Assembly (NCBI RefSeq): GCF_040183065.1
Contig: NC_091121.1
Coordinates: 62,342,287-62,406,286 of the forward strand
Length of the DNA: 64,000 bases
Reading direction: 5' to 3'
From: Periplaneta americana
Taxonomy: Eukaryota > Arthropoda > Insecta > Blattodea > Blattidae
Below the pieces are notes generated by a model. The model had not been told where the DNA came from. It saw nothing but the letters and a program-made list of their open reading frames with translations, and searched no databases. How positions within the stretch are numbered: the first letter of the stretch is position 1; each line of letters begins with the position of its first letter. Made by a program: the position numbers and the translations under genes. Below are positions 34,381-45,560 of the stretch, piece by piece.

Positions 34381-37300
34381 GACAAATGAATGCGGGTGTG
34401 TTGTTCGGCGACGACGAATGAATGAGGGTGTGTTACTCGGTGACGAATGAATGCGGGTGTGTTGCTCGGCGACGAATGAATGCGGGTGTGTTGCTCGACG
34501 ACGAATGAATGTGGGTGTGTTCGGCGACGACGAATGAATGAAGGTGTGTTGCTCGGCGACGAATGAATGAGAGTATGCTGCTCGGCCACGAATGAATGCG
34601 AATGTGTTGCTCGGCGACGAATGAATGTTGGTATGTTGCTCGGCGACGAATAAGTGCGGGTGTGTTGCTCGGCGGCGAATGAATGCGGGTGTGTTGCTCG
34701 GCCACGAATGAATACGAGTATGCTGCTCGGCCACGAATGAATGCGAATGTGTTACTCGGCGACGAATGAATGGTGTGCTGCTCGGCGACGAATAAATGCG
34801 GCTGTGTTGCTCGGCGACGAATGAATGCGAATGTGTTGCTCGGCGACGAATGAATGCTGGTATGTTGCTCGGCGACGAATGAATGCGGGTGTGTTGCTCG
34901 GCGACGAATGAATGCGGGTGTGTTGCTCGGCGACGAATAAATGCGGGTGTGTTGCTCGGCGGCGAATGAATGCGGGTGTGTTGCTCGGCGACGAATAAAT
35001 GCGGGTGTGTTGCTCGGCGGCGAATGAATGCGGGTGTGTTGCTCGGCGGTGAATGAATGCGGGTGTGTTGCTCGGCGGTGAATGAATGCGGGTGTGTTGC
35101 TCGGCGACGAATGAATGCGGGTGTGTTGCTCGGCGACGAATAAATGCGGGTGTGTTGCTCGGCGGCGAATGAATGCGGGTGTGTTGCTCGGCGGCGAATG
35201 AATGCGGGTGTGTTGCTCGGCGACGAATGAATGCGGGTGTGTTGCTCGGCGGCGAATGAATGCGGGTGTGTTGCTCGGCGACGAATGAATGCGGGTGTGT
35301 TGCTCGGCGACGAATGAATGCGGGTGTGTTGCTCGGCGACGAATGAATGCTGGTGTGTTGCTCGGCGACGAATGAATGATGGTGTGTTGTTCGGCGGCGA
35401 ATTAATGCGAGTGTGTTGCTCGGCTACGAATGAATGCGGGTGTGTTGCTCGGCGACGAATGAATGCAGGTGTGTTGCTCGGCGACGAATGAATGCGGGTG
35501 TGTTGCTTGGCTACGAATGAATGCGAGTGTGTTGCTCGGCGACGAATGAATGCGAGTGTATTGCTTGGCTACGAAGTAATGCGAGTGTATTGCTTGGCTA
35601 CGAATGAATGCGTGTTGCTCGGCGACGAATGAATGCGAGTGTATTGCTTGGCTATGAATGAATGCGAGTGTGTTGCTCGGCGACGAATGAATGCGAGTGT
35701 ATTGCTTGGCTACGAATGAATGCGTGTTGCTCGGCGACGAATGAATGCGAGTGTATTGCTTGGCTACGAATGAATGCGAGTGTGTTGCTCGGCGACGAAT
35801 GAATGCGAGTGTATTGCTTGGCTACGAAGTAATGCGAGTGTATTGCTCGGCTACGAATGAATGCGTGTTGCTCGGCGACGAATGAATGCGAGTGTATTGC
35901 TTGGCTACGAATGAATGCGTGTTGCTCGGCGACGAATGAATGCGAGTGTATTGCTTGGCTACGAATAAATACGGGTGTGTTGCTCGGCGACGAATGAATT
36001 CGGGTGTGTTGCTCGGCGACGAATGAATGCGGGTGTGTTGCTCGGCGACGAATGAATGCGGGTGTGTTGCTCGGCGACGAATGAATGCGGGTGTGTTGCT
36101 CGGCGACGAATGAATGCGAGTGTATTGCTTGGCTACGAATGAATGCGAGTGTGTTGCTCGGCGACGAATGAATGCGAGTGTATTGCTTGGCTACGAAGTA
36201 ATGCGAGTGTATTGCTTGGCTACGAATGAATGCGTGTTGCTCGGCGACGAATGAATGCGAGTGTATTGCTTGGCTACGAAGTAATGCGAGTGTATCGCTT
36301 GGCTACGAATGAATGCGAGTGTGTTGCTCGGCGACGAATGAATGCGAGTGTGTTGCTCGGCGACGAATGAATGCGAGTGTATTGCTTGGCTACGAATGAA
36401 TGCGAGTGTGTTGCTCGGCGACGAATGAATGCGAGTGTGTTGCTCGGCGACGAATGAATGCGAGTGTATTGCTTGGCTACGAATGAATGCGAGTGTATTG
36501 CTTGGCTACGAAGTAATGCGAGTGTATTGCTTGGCTACGAAGTAATGCGAGTGTATTGCTTGGCTACGAATGAATGCGAGTGTGTTGCTCGGCGACGAAT
36601 GAATGCGGGTGTGTTGCTTGGCTACGAAGTAATGCGAGTGTATTGCTTGGCTACGAATGAATGCGTGTGTGTTGCTCGGCGACGAATGAATGCGAGTGTA
36701 TTGCTTGGCTACGAAGTAATGCGAGTGTATTGCTTGGCTACGAATGAATGCGAGTGTGTTGCTCGGCGATGAATGACTGCGAGTGTATCGCTTGGCTACG
36801 AATGAATGCGAGTGTGTTGCTCGGCGACGAATGACTGCGAGTGTATTGCTTGGCTACGAATGAATGCGAGTGTGTTGCTCGGCGACGAATGACTGCGAGT
36901 GTATTGCTTGGCTACGAATGAATGCGAGTGTGTTGCTCGGCGACGAATGAATGTGATTGTATTGCTTGTCTACGAATGAATGCGAGTGTGTTGCTCGGCG
37001 ACGAATGAATGCGGGTGTGTTGCTTGGCTACGAAGTAATGCGAGTGTATTGCTTGGCTACGAATGAATGCGAGTGTGTTGCTCGGCGACGAATGAATGCA
37101 AGTGTATTGCTTGGCTACGAATGAATGCGAGTGTGTTGCTCGGCGACGAATGAATGCGAGTGTATTGCTTGGCTACGAAGTAATGCGAGTGTATTGCTTG
37201 GCTACGAATGAATGCGAGTGTATCGCTTGGCTACGAATGAATGCGAGTGTGTTGCTCGGCGACGAATGACTGCGAGTGTATTGCTTGGCTACGAATGAAT

Positions 37301-37389
37301 GCGAGTGTGTTGCTCGGCGACGAATGACTGCGAGTGTATTGCTTGGCTACGAATGAATGCGGGTGTGTTGCTCGGCGACGAATGCGAGC
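34381..37389. repeat. 29-bp minisatellite array, about 100 units
   Basis: Unit type A is GTGTTGCTCGGCGACGAATG followed by AATGCGGGT (29 bp). Type B changes it to GTATTGCTTGGCTACGAATG plus AATGCGAGT, often with GAAGTAATG for GAATGAATG. From about 34860 to 35380 nearly all units are type A; from about 35500 to 37380 A and B alternate irregularly, giving a 58-bp higher-order period in places. Some units are 4 bp shorter (GAATGCGTGTTGCTCGG). Units are directly adjacent with no spacers. As 29 is not a multiple of three, the long open frames across it are by-products. Confidence 0.95.
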
Positions 37390-37580
37390 ATGTGTTGTTT
37401 GACGAATGTGGATGTGACGGTGAGTGTGTTGCTTGACGACGACGGTGATTATGTTGTCTGATGAGATCTGCTGCGCTGTTTGATGACGATCTAAATTGTG
37501 TTGTTTGGTAACGACCTCGGCTCTTTCTTTGATGACGACCTAGATTGTGTTGTTGGGTGATGGCCGTGACTGAGTTACAT
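37390..37580. repeat. Degenerate right flank of the satellite
   Basis: GTGTTGCTTGACGACGACGG, GTTGTCTGATGAG, GTTTGATGACGATC and GTTGTTTGGTAACGACC continue the same decayed motif as the left flank. This shows the 29-bp array expanded inside an older array. Confidence 0.75.
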
Positions 37581-38089
37581 GTGATACTGGTAATGCTTTT
37601 GAACTGACTTGTGGGTAACCTTAAAGGATTTTGATGGATTTAAAATCTAGTTTAACACATTATCTGTTTACTAGTTAATTAATTCACAGGTATATATACT
37701 ACATACAAGTCGTGAGAGACATGCGCAAATGCATGCAACTGGCTTACTCGAACTTCGTAGCAGTTGAATATCCAGCCTCAGTGTTTGGGATAACCTCCAG
37801 TTGTATTTATTACTTATTATAAACGTAACGATTGCTGGAACTGTATGTACAGAGTGTTTCCGTAAATTTGTGCCAAACTGTGGTACTAGTAAAGAATTTT
37901 AAAGGAATAATCTGAGATAATGAACTCAAATCCAGTAACAACTAGTTTAGAAATTATCAGCCTTAATACTAATTGTGACCATGTTACATGTAGGAAATTC
38001 GTATGACATTTCGGTAATTGTAGTTGTAATTTAAGTAACTGTTGTAAAACTTGCAACTTGCATAGATTTTATTTAATTATTTAATTACA
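37581..38089. other. No recognisable gene or repeat
   Basis: AT-rich DNA without supported features between the satellite and the transposase relic. Confidence 0.5.
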
Positions 38090-38850
38090 CGCATTTTTAT
38101 ATTGTTTTATGCATAGAGTTATCCGCAACGTAATCTATTTCTAAAGAATGTGTTCAAAATGACGACCTCCAACTTGGATACAGTAGTTGTAACATCTGAT
38201 TAAAGACTTACATCGTCAATAACATTGCTGGTATCGTATGATTGATGTCCTACGCAACTACAATTCTTTCAACAAATTCTTTATTGTCTACTGTTACCTC
38301 GTATATAGTTCACTTAACATATCCCCTTAGTAAGAAATCAAGGTGGATTAGTCTGGGAAGCATTCTAGTCATTCAGCAGGGCCTCCTCTTCCTATCTACC
38401 TCTCAGGAAAATTATGGTTGGGATATTCACGAACTCCATAAGTGAAATATTCTGAGGCATCATCATACTGCATCCACTTTTTATCTACGGAAAACAATTG
38501 GAATTCAGTCTACTCGTAGTAACTCTAACTGTTGTGATGGGATCTCACAACACTATTGAATGAGGATTTTCGTCACCCCAAACGTGGCTGTTTCGGTTAT
38601 TTAGCATCCAATTCCTCATAAAACGGTACTCGTCTCTAAAGAACACAAAGTTTGGAAACTGGAATCTGGAACACAGCGCTATAGACACCATTCACAGTAC
38701 CTGACGCGAAAATCGAAGTGAAGTGAGCTGGGCTTTGGTTTGAACTTCTTATGGTTGATACAGATGTGCTGCTGTTCAGGATCTTCAGGAGAGTACTATG
38801 TGCTACATCTGTTTCATTGCTACTTCCAAGCTGTTTCAAATATCACGCCG
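38090..38850 (-). pseudogene. mariner-superfamily (DUF4817-type) transposase relic
   Basis: On the minus strand, fragments in several frames keep the family order: HSTLLKILN (HTH end), FFRDEYRFMRNWML then NNRNSHVWGDENPHSIV (first catalytic Asp region), GRGGPAEWLECFPD-like, then LISY.GDM and, at the end, KLEVVILNTF for the 'GGHFEHLL' terminus. At least four frameshifts or stops are present. Ends are not defined; a family B SINE follows at 38898. Confidence 0.65.
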
Positions 38851-38897
38851 AACTGCCTGAATTTTCAAAAATATACACGCACACTTCATACACAAAA

Positions 38898-39076
38898 TGT
38901 TTAAATTATAGTTTATTTAACGACGCTCGCAACTACCGAGTTTATATCAGCGTCGCCGGTGTGCCGGAATTTTGTCCGCAGGAATTTTTTTTACATGCCA
39001 GTAAATCTACTGACATGAGCCTGTCGCATTTAAGCACATTTAAATACCATCGACCTGGGCCGGGATTCATACACAA
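38898..39076 (-). mobile_element. SINE of family B, reverse and 5'-truncated
   Basis: The complement matches the SINE at 15006: ATGCGACAGGCTCATGTCAG, TAGATTTACTGGCATG, ATTCCGGCACACCGGCGACG, GTTAAATAAACTATAATTT. The head stops about where box B (ATCCCGGCCCAGGTCG) is found, 15 bp before the LINE at 39092. Confidence 0.85.
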
Positions 39077-39091
39077 AATTGTATATAATTC

Positions 39092-39432
39092 CTGATGGAG
39101 AAAGTTACACAACACAGAACTGCACGCATTGTATTCTTCACCTGACATAATTAGAAACATTAAATCCAGACGTTTGAGATGGGCAGGGCATGTAGCACGT
39201 ACGAGTATAGGCGAATCCAGAAATGCATATAGAGTGTTGGTTGGGAGGCCGGAGGGAAAAAGACCTTTGGGAAGGCCGAGACGTAGATGGGAAGATAATA
39301 TTAAAATGGATTTGAGGGAGGTGGGATATGATGATAGAGAATGGATTAATCTTGCTCAGGATAGGGACCGATGGCGGGCTTATGTGAGGGCGGCAATGAA
39401 CCTTCGGGTTCCTTAAAAGCCAGTAAGTAAGT
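39092..39432 (+). pseudogene. LINE (family 1) 3' fragment
   Basis: A 5'-truncated copy starting GATGGAGAAAGTTACACAAC. The frame 39129-39416 is open and encodes [40 protein letters not shown] and RAAMNLRVP. A 6-bp insertion adds two residues relative to the copy at 24686. It ends AAAAGCCAGTAAGTAAGTA. Confidence 0.9.
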
Positions 39433-39516
39433 ATTACTCATACGACCTAAAAAAAAATACTACATGAAAATTACTTTCGTGTTGAGTCCTCAATACAGCC
39501 CTCGCGGTTTTTCTGT

Positions 39517-39739
39517 CTAGTCCAGGGATGCAAAACTGTGCTCCAATTGAAGCACACGTCATAAGTCGCAACACGTTCCTCAGCCTTCCATGCAACCCTC
39601 GCGTCATTGTACGGCAGTGAGAGAAGAGAAGAGAGAACACAGAAACGTCATTGAAGGCTCCGGCCTTGTGGATGGGTGAACGAACTCTTTCCCCATGCTT
39701 CCACGCCTTTCTTCCCCAGTTCTGCAACCCTGGTCTAAT
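39517..39739. mobile_element. Probable MITE with CCAGGG(A/T)TGCA ends
   Basis: TAGTCCAGGGATGCAAAACTG at the left and the complement of TTAGACCAGGGTTGCAGAACTG at the right form a roughly 20-bp imperfect inverted pair, 220 bp apart, with no coding capacity. No clean target duplication was found. Confidence 0.55.
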
Positions 39740-40072
39740 CAATGCGTATCGTTGACTGTTGGAGATCTCTGTGCTAGACCATACACAAATTTCATGTCTG
39801 CAAGTTCAGCAAGTGAGTACTGTTCATTTTGACTCACTCCACTGAACCTTCAATCTGAATCACGTGTATGTAGCATTAGTTCAATGTAATCACACTATCG
39901 GCAATGTCACCTAACAAATTTACAGTAGTATTAACTATTTGTTACCTTTCTGCCAGTAAATTACCCCTGTGCAGTATGCATCTTATGTAACAAAGTTGCT
40001 GCATTGGTTGCTCCAATACTAGGCGTTTCAGAAAAGTTTTATAGCTTTAAAATACTAGAAATCGGGTTATAT

Positions 40073-40324
40073 ATGAGGCGTTCGGAAGTCAACATGATTA
40101 ACTCCACATTTGGTTATTTCAGAGTTTCTAAGTTGGCAATGTATTAAATTGACCATATTTTCAGTGGTCAAAGTGATTAACTCCATAGTTCAGTAAAAAG
40201 CCCACATAATGCAATATTCTTCTTGACTACAACACAGAATCAAATATGTGTATTCAACTTTAACCTTGAATATCTCAAAATCTTTGGAAAAGGAGTTAAT
40301 CATGTTGACTTCTGAGCGCCTCAT
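40073..40324. mobile_element. MITE with ~32-bp terminal inverted repeats
   Basis: ATGAGGCGTTCGGAAGTCAA then CATGATTAACTCC at the left is complemented, with two mismatches, by GGAGTTAATCATGTTGACTTC and TGAGCGCCTCAT at the right. TAT/ATA flanks are compatible with a TA target. GTGATTAACTCCA recurs inside near 40165. The element is about 250 bp. Confidence 0.8.
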
Positions 40325-40722
40325 ATCTGAACCTGAATTTCAAAAGTTTTCACACTTCTGTGACTCAGTTTTTCATCCGTACAAGTTTGGAATAATGTTA
40401 TGGTAATATGGTTATAACTAGACTAGTATTAAGGCTCAAAACCTCTAAGTCAGATGTTCCTGAACTTGAGTTCCTACTTCAAATTACTCTTTATAACACT
40501 CTTCATTAGCACCTATTATAAATTTACTACAGAGTTATGGAAACACTCTGTATAAACCAGTTGTCTAGTCAGCACATGAATGTTATAAAAGCGCCGAAGA
40601 GAGTGGGCAGATCAGGTTTATTGGAGTATGATGGATAATAAAAGTAGACTTTCAAGTAAAATATTCGTGCGTGGGGAAGCATGCACAGCACAACGCATCA
40701 TGAATTGAACCTGAGAGGGATA

Positions 40723-40990
40723 GAAGCCAACTACCTAGCTCACCTCAAGCGATATGAGCATTTGCTTGCTGATCCGGGGTTGCTCATGAGCGTGACTTCG
40801 ATTCCTGTATGGGTTGGTTACCTGGTTGGATTTTTTCCGAAGTTTTTTCCCCAACTGTAAGGCGAATATCAGACGATCAGTGACAAATCCTCGGCCTCAT
40901 CTCGCCAAATACCATCTCGATATCATACATTCCACCTACGCAACGCTAGATAACTTGTAGTTGATACAGCGTCGATAAATAACCGACTAA
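40723..40990 (+). mobile_element. SINE-like repeat of family G
   Basis: The head has CTAGCTCACCTCAAGCGATA and a weak box B (GACTTCGATTCC). It is followed by GGTTACCTGGTTGGATTTTTTCC, as in family A, then a different body ending GCGTCGATAAATAACCGACTAAAA. The shared central block with family A suggests related SINEs with exchanged parts. Confidence 0.6.
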
Positions 40991-41118
40991 AATGACTAGA
41001 GACTTGGTTCCAGGATTAAATTTGAACAAGGTTAAATATTAAGTCTTGCATTAAAACAACTTTACCTTGACATAAAATTAATGTTATTAGCATTCGGCAT
41101 TAGTCTTTATCCGTTATG

Positions 41119-41166
41119 CCATCGCCGGCTGCTATACTATAGCTGTAGTATAGCAGCCGGCGATGG
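41119..41166. repeat. 21-bp perfect hairpin, GC-rich
   Basis: CCATCGCCGGCTGCTATACT A (41119-41139) is exactly complemented at 41146-41166 around a 6-nt loop. It lies alone in AT-rich DNA. Confidence 0.92.
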
Positions 41167-42856
41167 TTAGGCACATTATTACTAGAATAGGAATTATATT
41201 TCTTTTCACATTTTCTTTTCCTGTAAAGTCTCCTTTTACGATATAGTCATAGCAAGTGGTTGAAAATTGGTAAAATTATGGAGAGTAGGTCTATTACAAG
41301 TTTTCGAGTTATTGTTTAAACGATGTACATTTTTTGAGTTAAAATGAACACCATTTTTGGATAGATTAATCTGTATTCTTTCACTTACATATGTAACATA
41401 ATATATTATAATATGTTGTTATAATTATGACAAAGGTTTTATTAGCATTCAAAAATAGAATTGCGTCAATACTACGCGAAAATCTGTTTCATCTTAGTTA
41501 TCCTCGAATAATAGAGTTATCCATCGTTAAAAGGAGAATGAGAAAAAGAAGAAGAAGAAGGTGTAAACTGATACGCTTACTGTATGTCAGTATTACCTTT
41601 TCAAACGATAAGTTATTCAAACCATGAGATAACATGGATATAATGAAGTAGTGGGACCATAATGTGAGGGAGAAACCGAAATACTTCGGACGACCCTATA
41701 TCAATCACAAGTCTGTTTGAAGCTTATTCCCGGTGAGACATTCTTTAGTAGCCAGAGATGCGATGTTCGAAATTTCGTAGTTTCTCACATTAATCACTGC
41801 CGTCCATAATATACACGACGGTTAAGATGCGTGTGTTTAACTTTAACGTCTAGTGGAAATAAGTTCATGTATTCGAATACAGATGTTCCATTGTAAATAC
41901 TTTGCTGATAGCTACAGGGCTGTGCCCTCATTCCATCAAAGTCCAACTGCGTCTAATGTCAAGTCGAAAAAGCAAAACGAAAAATCTTCGTAAATAAATG
42001 TGTTCCAAATTTAGGTACATTGGTTTAGGCCTATTTCAAAATTTAAAACCGAGAGACGTTACGTTATGCTTAAAATACTGATGTCATGTATCGTATAACA
42101 AGATATTATACCTTTTTCAAAGCATTTTTACGGACTACAGTGAAGTATCGGATAACACGAATAATTTTACTTCCTCTATACTTTGTAAGATGATGTTTTG
42201 TGTTGTTAATTATTGATTTAAGAGATATTGATATGAATATATCTCAAGCATCTTCAGTGTTTAAAAATTGACTCTTTGTGTCAGTCTGTACACATGGTGA
42301 AAAGTGCTCGTAGATCATAGAAAATTTTACGGGCGCGTCCGTTTAAATAAAAGAAAAACAACTTTCAAATGACGAAATATTTATGAACACAATGCATGTT
42401 TCGACTGAGATGTTTGGTGTAACTACTGGGGGCGGGGGGGAACTCCTCCGTAACTTTTAAGATCTTGATTCTGGTCGCTTAAGAATTAACACTTTTGCTT
42501 GTTTACTTTAATGATAATCAGAACTATCTGCAGGGCTATTGACCCTTGTTAGTAACACTCGTATTAAGTCATCTCAAAAGTTCTTTTCCTGTAAGTGTGC
42601 TTAGATCAATTCATACGGATATGATCGTCACCGTTTAGACTCAATCCGGATTGGTAGAGATTGCGACAGACTGTGGCCTTATTGTTAGAAACACAGAGAC
42701 TTGTTGATAATCACTGCTAATGGCGAGTGGCTGCTTCTTCATTTTGATGGTATTCTCTGGAATAGACAGTCTTCCGGAGAGAGATTTTTTTCAAGGCTTA
42801 GGTCTGCATCATTGATCGCTTAAACCAGATTGATGCCGTCCTACTACTGACCACTG
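41167..42856. other. No recognisable gene or repeat
   Basis: AT-rich DNA. The 66-codon frame at 41427-41627 ends in an Arg-rich stretch encoded by an AGA/AAG-rich tract and has no recognisable family. Confidence 0.5.
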
Positions 42857-43325
42857 CAGTGTCTGTGGCTCAACTGCTAGCGCGCTGGTCTTCCATCCAG
42901 GCCAGAGCGTGATTGGATTTGAGGCGAACAAAGCAGACGTTGCAGAGGGTTTTTTCGGGGTACTCCCGTTTCCCTCTGCCATTCCAACACACTCCACCTC
43001 CTCCATTTCATCTATCATCTGCAATAGTAAAAATAGGCTGGTGTGAAGTCTGGTGTTATTACGGTAGTAGTGCTGTTATAGGAAGAAAGGCTTGGGGGTC
43101 CGGATGCCTAGGGCTTATCAGGCTACTCAGATGCGGACAGGACCTGACTCTATTAGGATTTGGGGCAGGATGGTCCATCTGTCAGAGTCGCTAACCAGGA
43201 AGGGTTTAAGGCTCCGGACCCTGCTGTTTATCATGCTACTCGTCCGCGAAACGGGATCTGGCTCTCTCAGGGGTTCAGCCAGGATGGTTCACCTAGCAGG
43301 ATCGGATTCACGAATGTCATCCAGG
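42857..43325 (+). mobile_element. SINE of family E with internal duplication
   Basis: The tRNA-like head TGGCTCAACTGCTAGCGCGC is followed by a body shared with 27425-27785 (GCAGAGGGTTTTTTCGGGGT, CCAACACACTCCACCTCC, CGGATTCACGAATGTCAT). A segment of about 90 bp (GG.TCCGGA.CC..G..TATCA.GCTACTC ... CAGGATGGT.CA.CT) is present two to three times in tandem, making this copy longer. Confidence 0.75.
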
Positions 43326-43840
43326 CCACCTGTCGGACTTCGACAATCATCTCATATATAGGGCGCAAATGGGCCAAAGCGCTCCTAAGTGTATAGACAC
43401 AGTCCAGTATATACATTCACGAAGTTTGAGTTTATGAGGGTACTAGAAACAATAGCCTGTGCAGGTATTATTTCGCATTGTCTGTAATGAGGCAATAGTA
43501 GCAATCCTAGTGGTTAGCAACTATCTATGGATGCATTTTATTTACTATGTAATGCGTTTCGTGACTATATACTAGACTGTGGTATAGATCTGTCTCGGGT
43601 CCAGTCCTCGTAAAGCAAGCAAGTCATCACTACTGATCACTACCTTATCTTCCACTTCACATATTTCATCAGTTGCTGATTTTGTACTCATGCCTTTAAA
43701 AAAGTAGAAGCACTTGAATTGCGATTGTGTCGTCACATATTTCCAAGAACCTGGAGATCATAGACACTATATATTCGTAATAAATATGCAGTTAAATGAT
43801 TCATAAAACGTTTCAAACGACGAGTATAAACAAATCGTCC

Positions 43841-43853
43841 GTTGCCTAGCAAC
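43841..43853. promoter_or_regulatory. Perfect palindromic X-box (RFX-type site)
   Basis: GTTGCCTAGCAAC is a full 13-bp X-box palindrome, the site bound by RFX factors upstream of ciliary genes. No start site or coding exon was found within several hundred bases on either strand, so a function is not supported. Confidence 0.35.
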
Positions 43854-44090
43854 TGAAACAAATTAGTATAACATTTACATGGAAATACGAGACGAATTAA
43901 TAAGCCTATGTATATCAAAACTATCTAGTAGGTGGAAAATTTGAAAACTTAGGATGGGAAGAATTTCAAGGCGATTAATAAAATAGACCTATTAGGTCAC
44001 AGGAAATAGAGAACTGGAACGTTAAATTCGTAGACGGAGAGAGATTTTGGAGAATGAAAGAAAGGTTGACCATTTTGGACAGAAACTATG

Positions 44091-44140
44091 AATGAATGAA
44101 TGAATTAATTAATTAATTAATTAATTCATTCATTCATATT
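44091..44140. repeat. Palindromic tetranucleotide array
   Basis: (GAAT)4 runs into (TAAT/AATT)6 and then (CATT)3, forming a nearly symmetric hairpin of about 46 bp. Its right half is the (TGAA)n 3' tail of the reverse LINE at 44141. Confidence 0.9.
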
Positions 44141-44480
44141 TTCCTGCCCAAGGGCAGATCTTTCACTGCAAATCCAGCATTCTCCGATCTTTCCTATTTT
44201 ATACCTTCTTTTTAGTCTCCTTTCTCCTACTATCGCCCTCCCATATTTTGAAAACAGTTCTTCACTAAATCCTCTAAGTGAATATTGAACGGGCTAGATG
44301 ATAAAGAACATCCTTGTCGTACTCCTCTCACTACTTCACTTCCTTCAGTCATATATACTCTATATATTAGGCCTACGTGGACACCTATCCGGGAAAAATG
44401 TTCGTCATCATTTCTGTAATATACTATGCGCATCTTGCTCCTTAGTGGTAACGCATAGCGTAAAGAATACGAATGAAATA
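44141..44480 (-). pseudogene. LINE (family 3) with RT block fused to 3' end
   Basis: On the minus strand the frame reads EGSEVVRGVRQGCSLSSSPF, then HLEDLVKNCFQNMGGR. This is the RT 'RGVRQGC.LSP.LFNIYLEDL' motif just before the expected FADD box. At about 44215 it jumps to the element's 3' end (ENAGFAVKDLPLGRK). The rest of RT and its downstream part are missing. The family 3 3' end also lies at 52030-52740. Confidence 0.8.
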
Positions 44481-44506
44481 AAAGGTAAAAGTATCCCCGT
44501 AACATG

Positions 44507-44763
44507 CCATGGAGGCACTTGGGGGGCATGGAGGTAGAGCCCCATGCTTTCCATGACCTCGGCACTAGAATGAGGTGGTGTGGTCGGCATCACGCCTTTT
44601 ACCCCCGGGAAAGACCCGGTACTCAATTTTATAGGAGCTGAGTGAACCTCGGGACCGTTCTGAAAGTCTGGCAACGAGAAAAAATCCTGTCACCACCTGG
44701 GATCGAACCCCGGACCTTCCAGTCCGTAGCCAGCTGCTCTACCAACTGAGCTACCCGGCCGCA
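44507..44763 (-). mobile_element. SINE of family C, complete head
   Basis: The complement begins GGCCGGGTAGCTCAGTTGGT, an excellent box A, with GGGGTTCGATCCC as box B about 45 bp on. The body reads AATTGAGTACCGGGTCTTTC and CACCTCATTCTAGTGCCGAG. It looks tRNA-like over the first 72 bp, but the acceptor arms do not pair and a SINE body follows. It is the best copy of the family. Confidence 0.9.
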
Positions 44764-45419
44764 CTCTTAATAATTCAACATGCATAAGATCTTTATTTTA
44801 TAAGACATTATAACTCACAAAGATCCAAAACCATGCAATAACACAACCACTAACCACTTAAACGTTTCATGTAATCACCGAATACCCTACCATTTGGCCC
44901 AGTGATAGAAAAACCATTTCATATGTACAGACGGATGAACAGACATAAGGAACGTGCATAATTGCTCATATTGGTACATTCAAGAACGTACTGTACCTAT
45001 GAAGTCACCTCACTCTTTGTTTCCTCCCTCGGTGAAGGCAGTCTATTTCTACTTTTCAATCAATTCGACGAGGAAATAGAAAAATCAATGCAAATAATTA
45101 CGTTGGCAGACATCAACTTCAGGCAGTTAGTGTTTGAATAATAACAATTCGACGATTTTAAGTAGAGAGCAAAATAACATTTTAAAATAGTCTATAATAC
45201 ATTTGACACTTGCAATGAATAAAAGCAAAATGCTGAAAGTTGAAATGTATAAGAGAATATTACATAGGTCTGTCCCTCTTATTTTGTTAAAATTGACTAT
45301 TGAGCCATAATAGCACGAAGAGCTCAACTTATAAATACGTATGAAAAGAAACAGTTTTGAAATGCTATAAAGGAACGGTAGTTTATATTTGCGTATATAT
45401 ACGAAATGTGAAACTTGGA

Positions 45420-45560
45420 GAAAATGAAAACCTCTTACAAGATTGGAAACACTTAACATGCAGTTTCTGAGAACTGTTGCAAGCTATACATTGCTAGAAA
45501 AGAAACTAATTGATGAAATAAGGAATGAGTTAAACATCCAAAGTTTCTCGTAATGAAATA
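45420..45560 (+). pseudogene. LINE fragment (family 2)
   Basis: ETLNMQFLRTVASYTLLEKK then LIDEIRNELNIQSF matches the 'MKFLRRTAGYT...EEI..EL.I' stretch of the family 2 LINEs at 6283 and 9296. It is short, with a stop after about 40 codons. Confidence 0.6.

Noticed and set aside
34246-34734. 162-codon minus-strand frame and similar frames on both strands across the satellite
   Set aside because: The 29-bp unit is not a multiple of three, so any stop-free unit set opens all frames. The repeated peptides have no protein family and no start context.
34381-37389. Regular 29-bp repeats resembling a CRISPR array
   Set aside because: The repeats are directly adjacent with no unique spacers, no cas genes are present, and the sequence is from a eukaryote.
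44690-44763. Possible tRNA gene on the minus strand
   Set aside because: Boxes A and B are good, but the acceptor arms do not pair, and a SINE body shared with two other loci follows.
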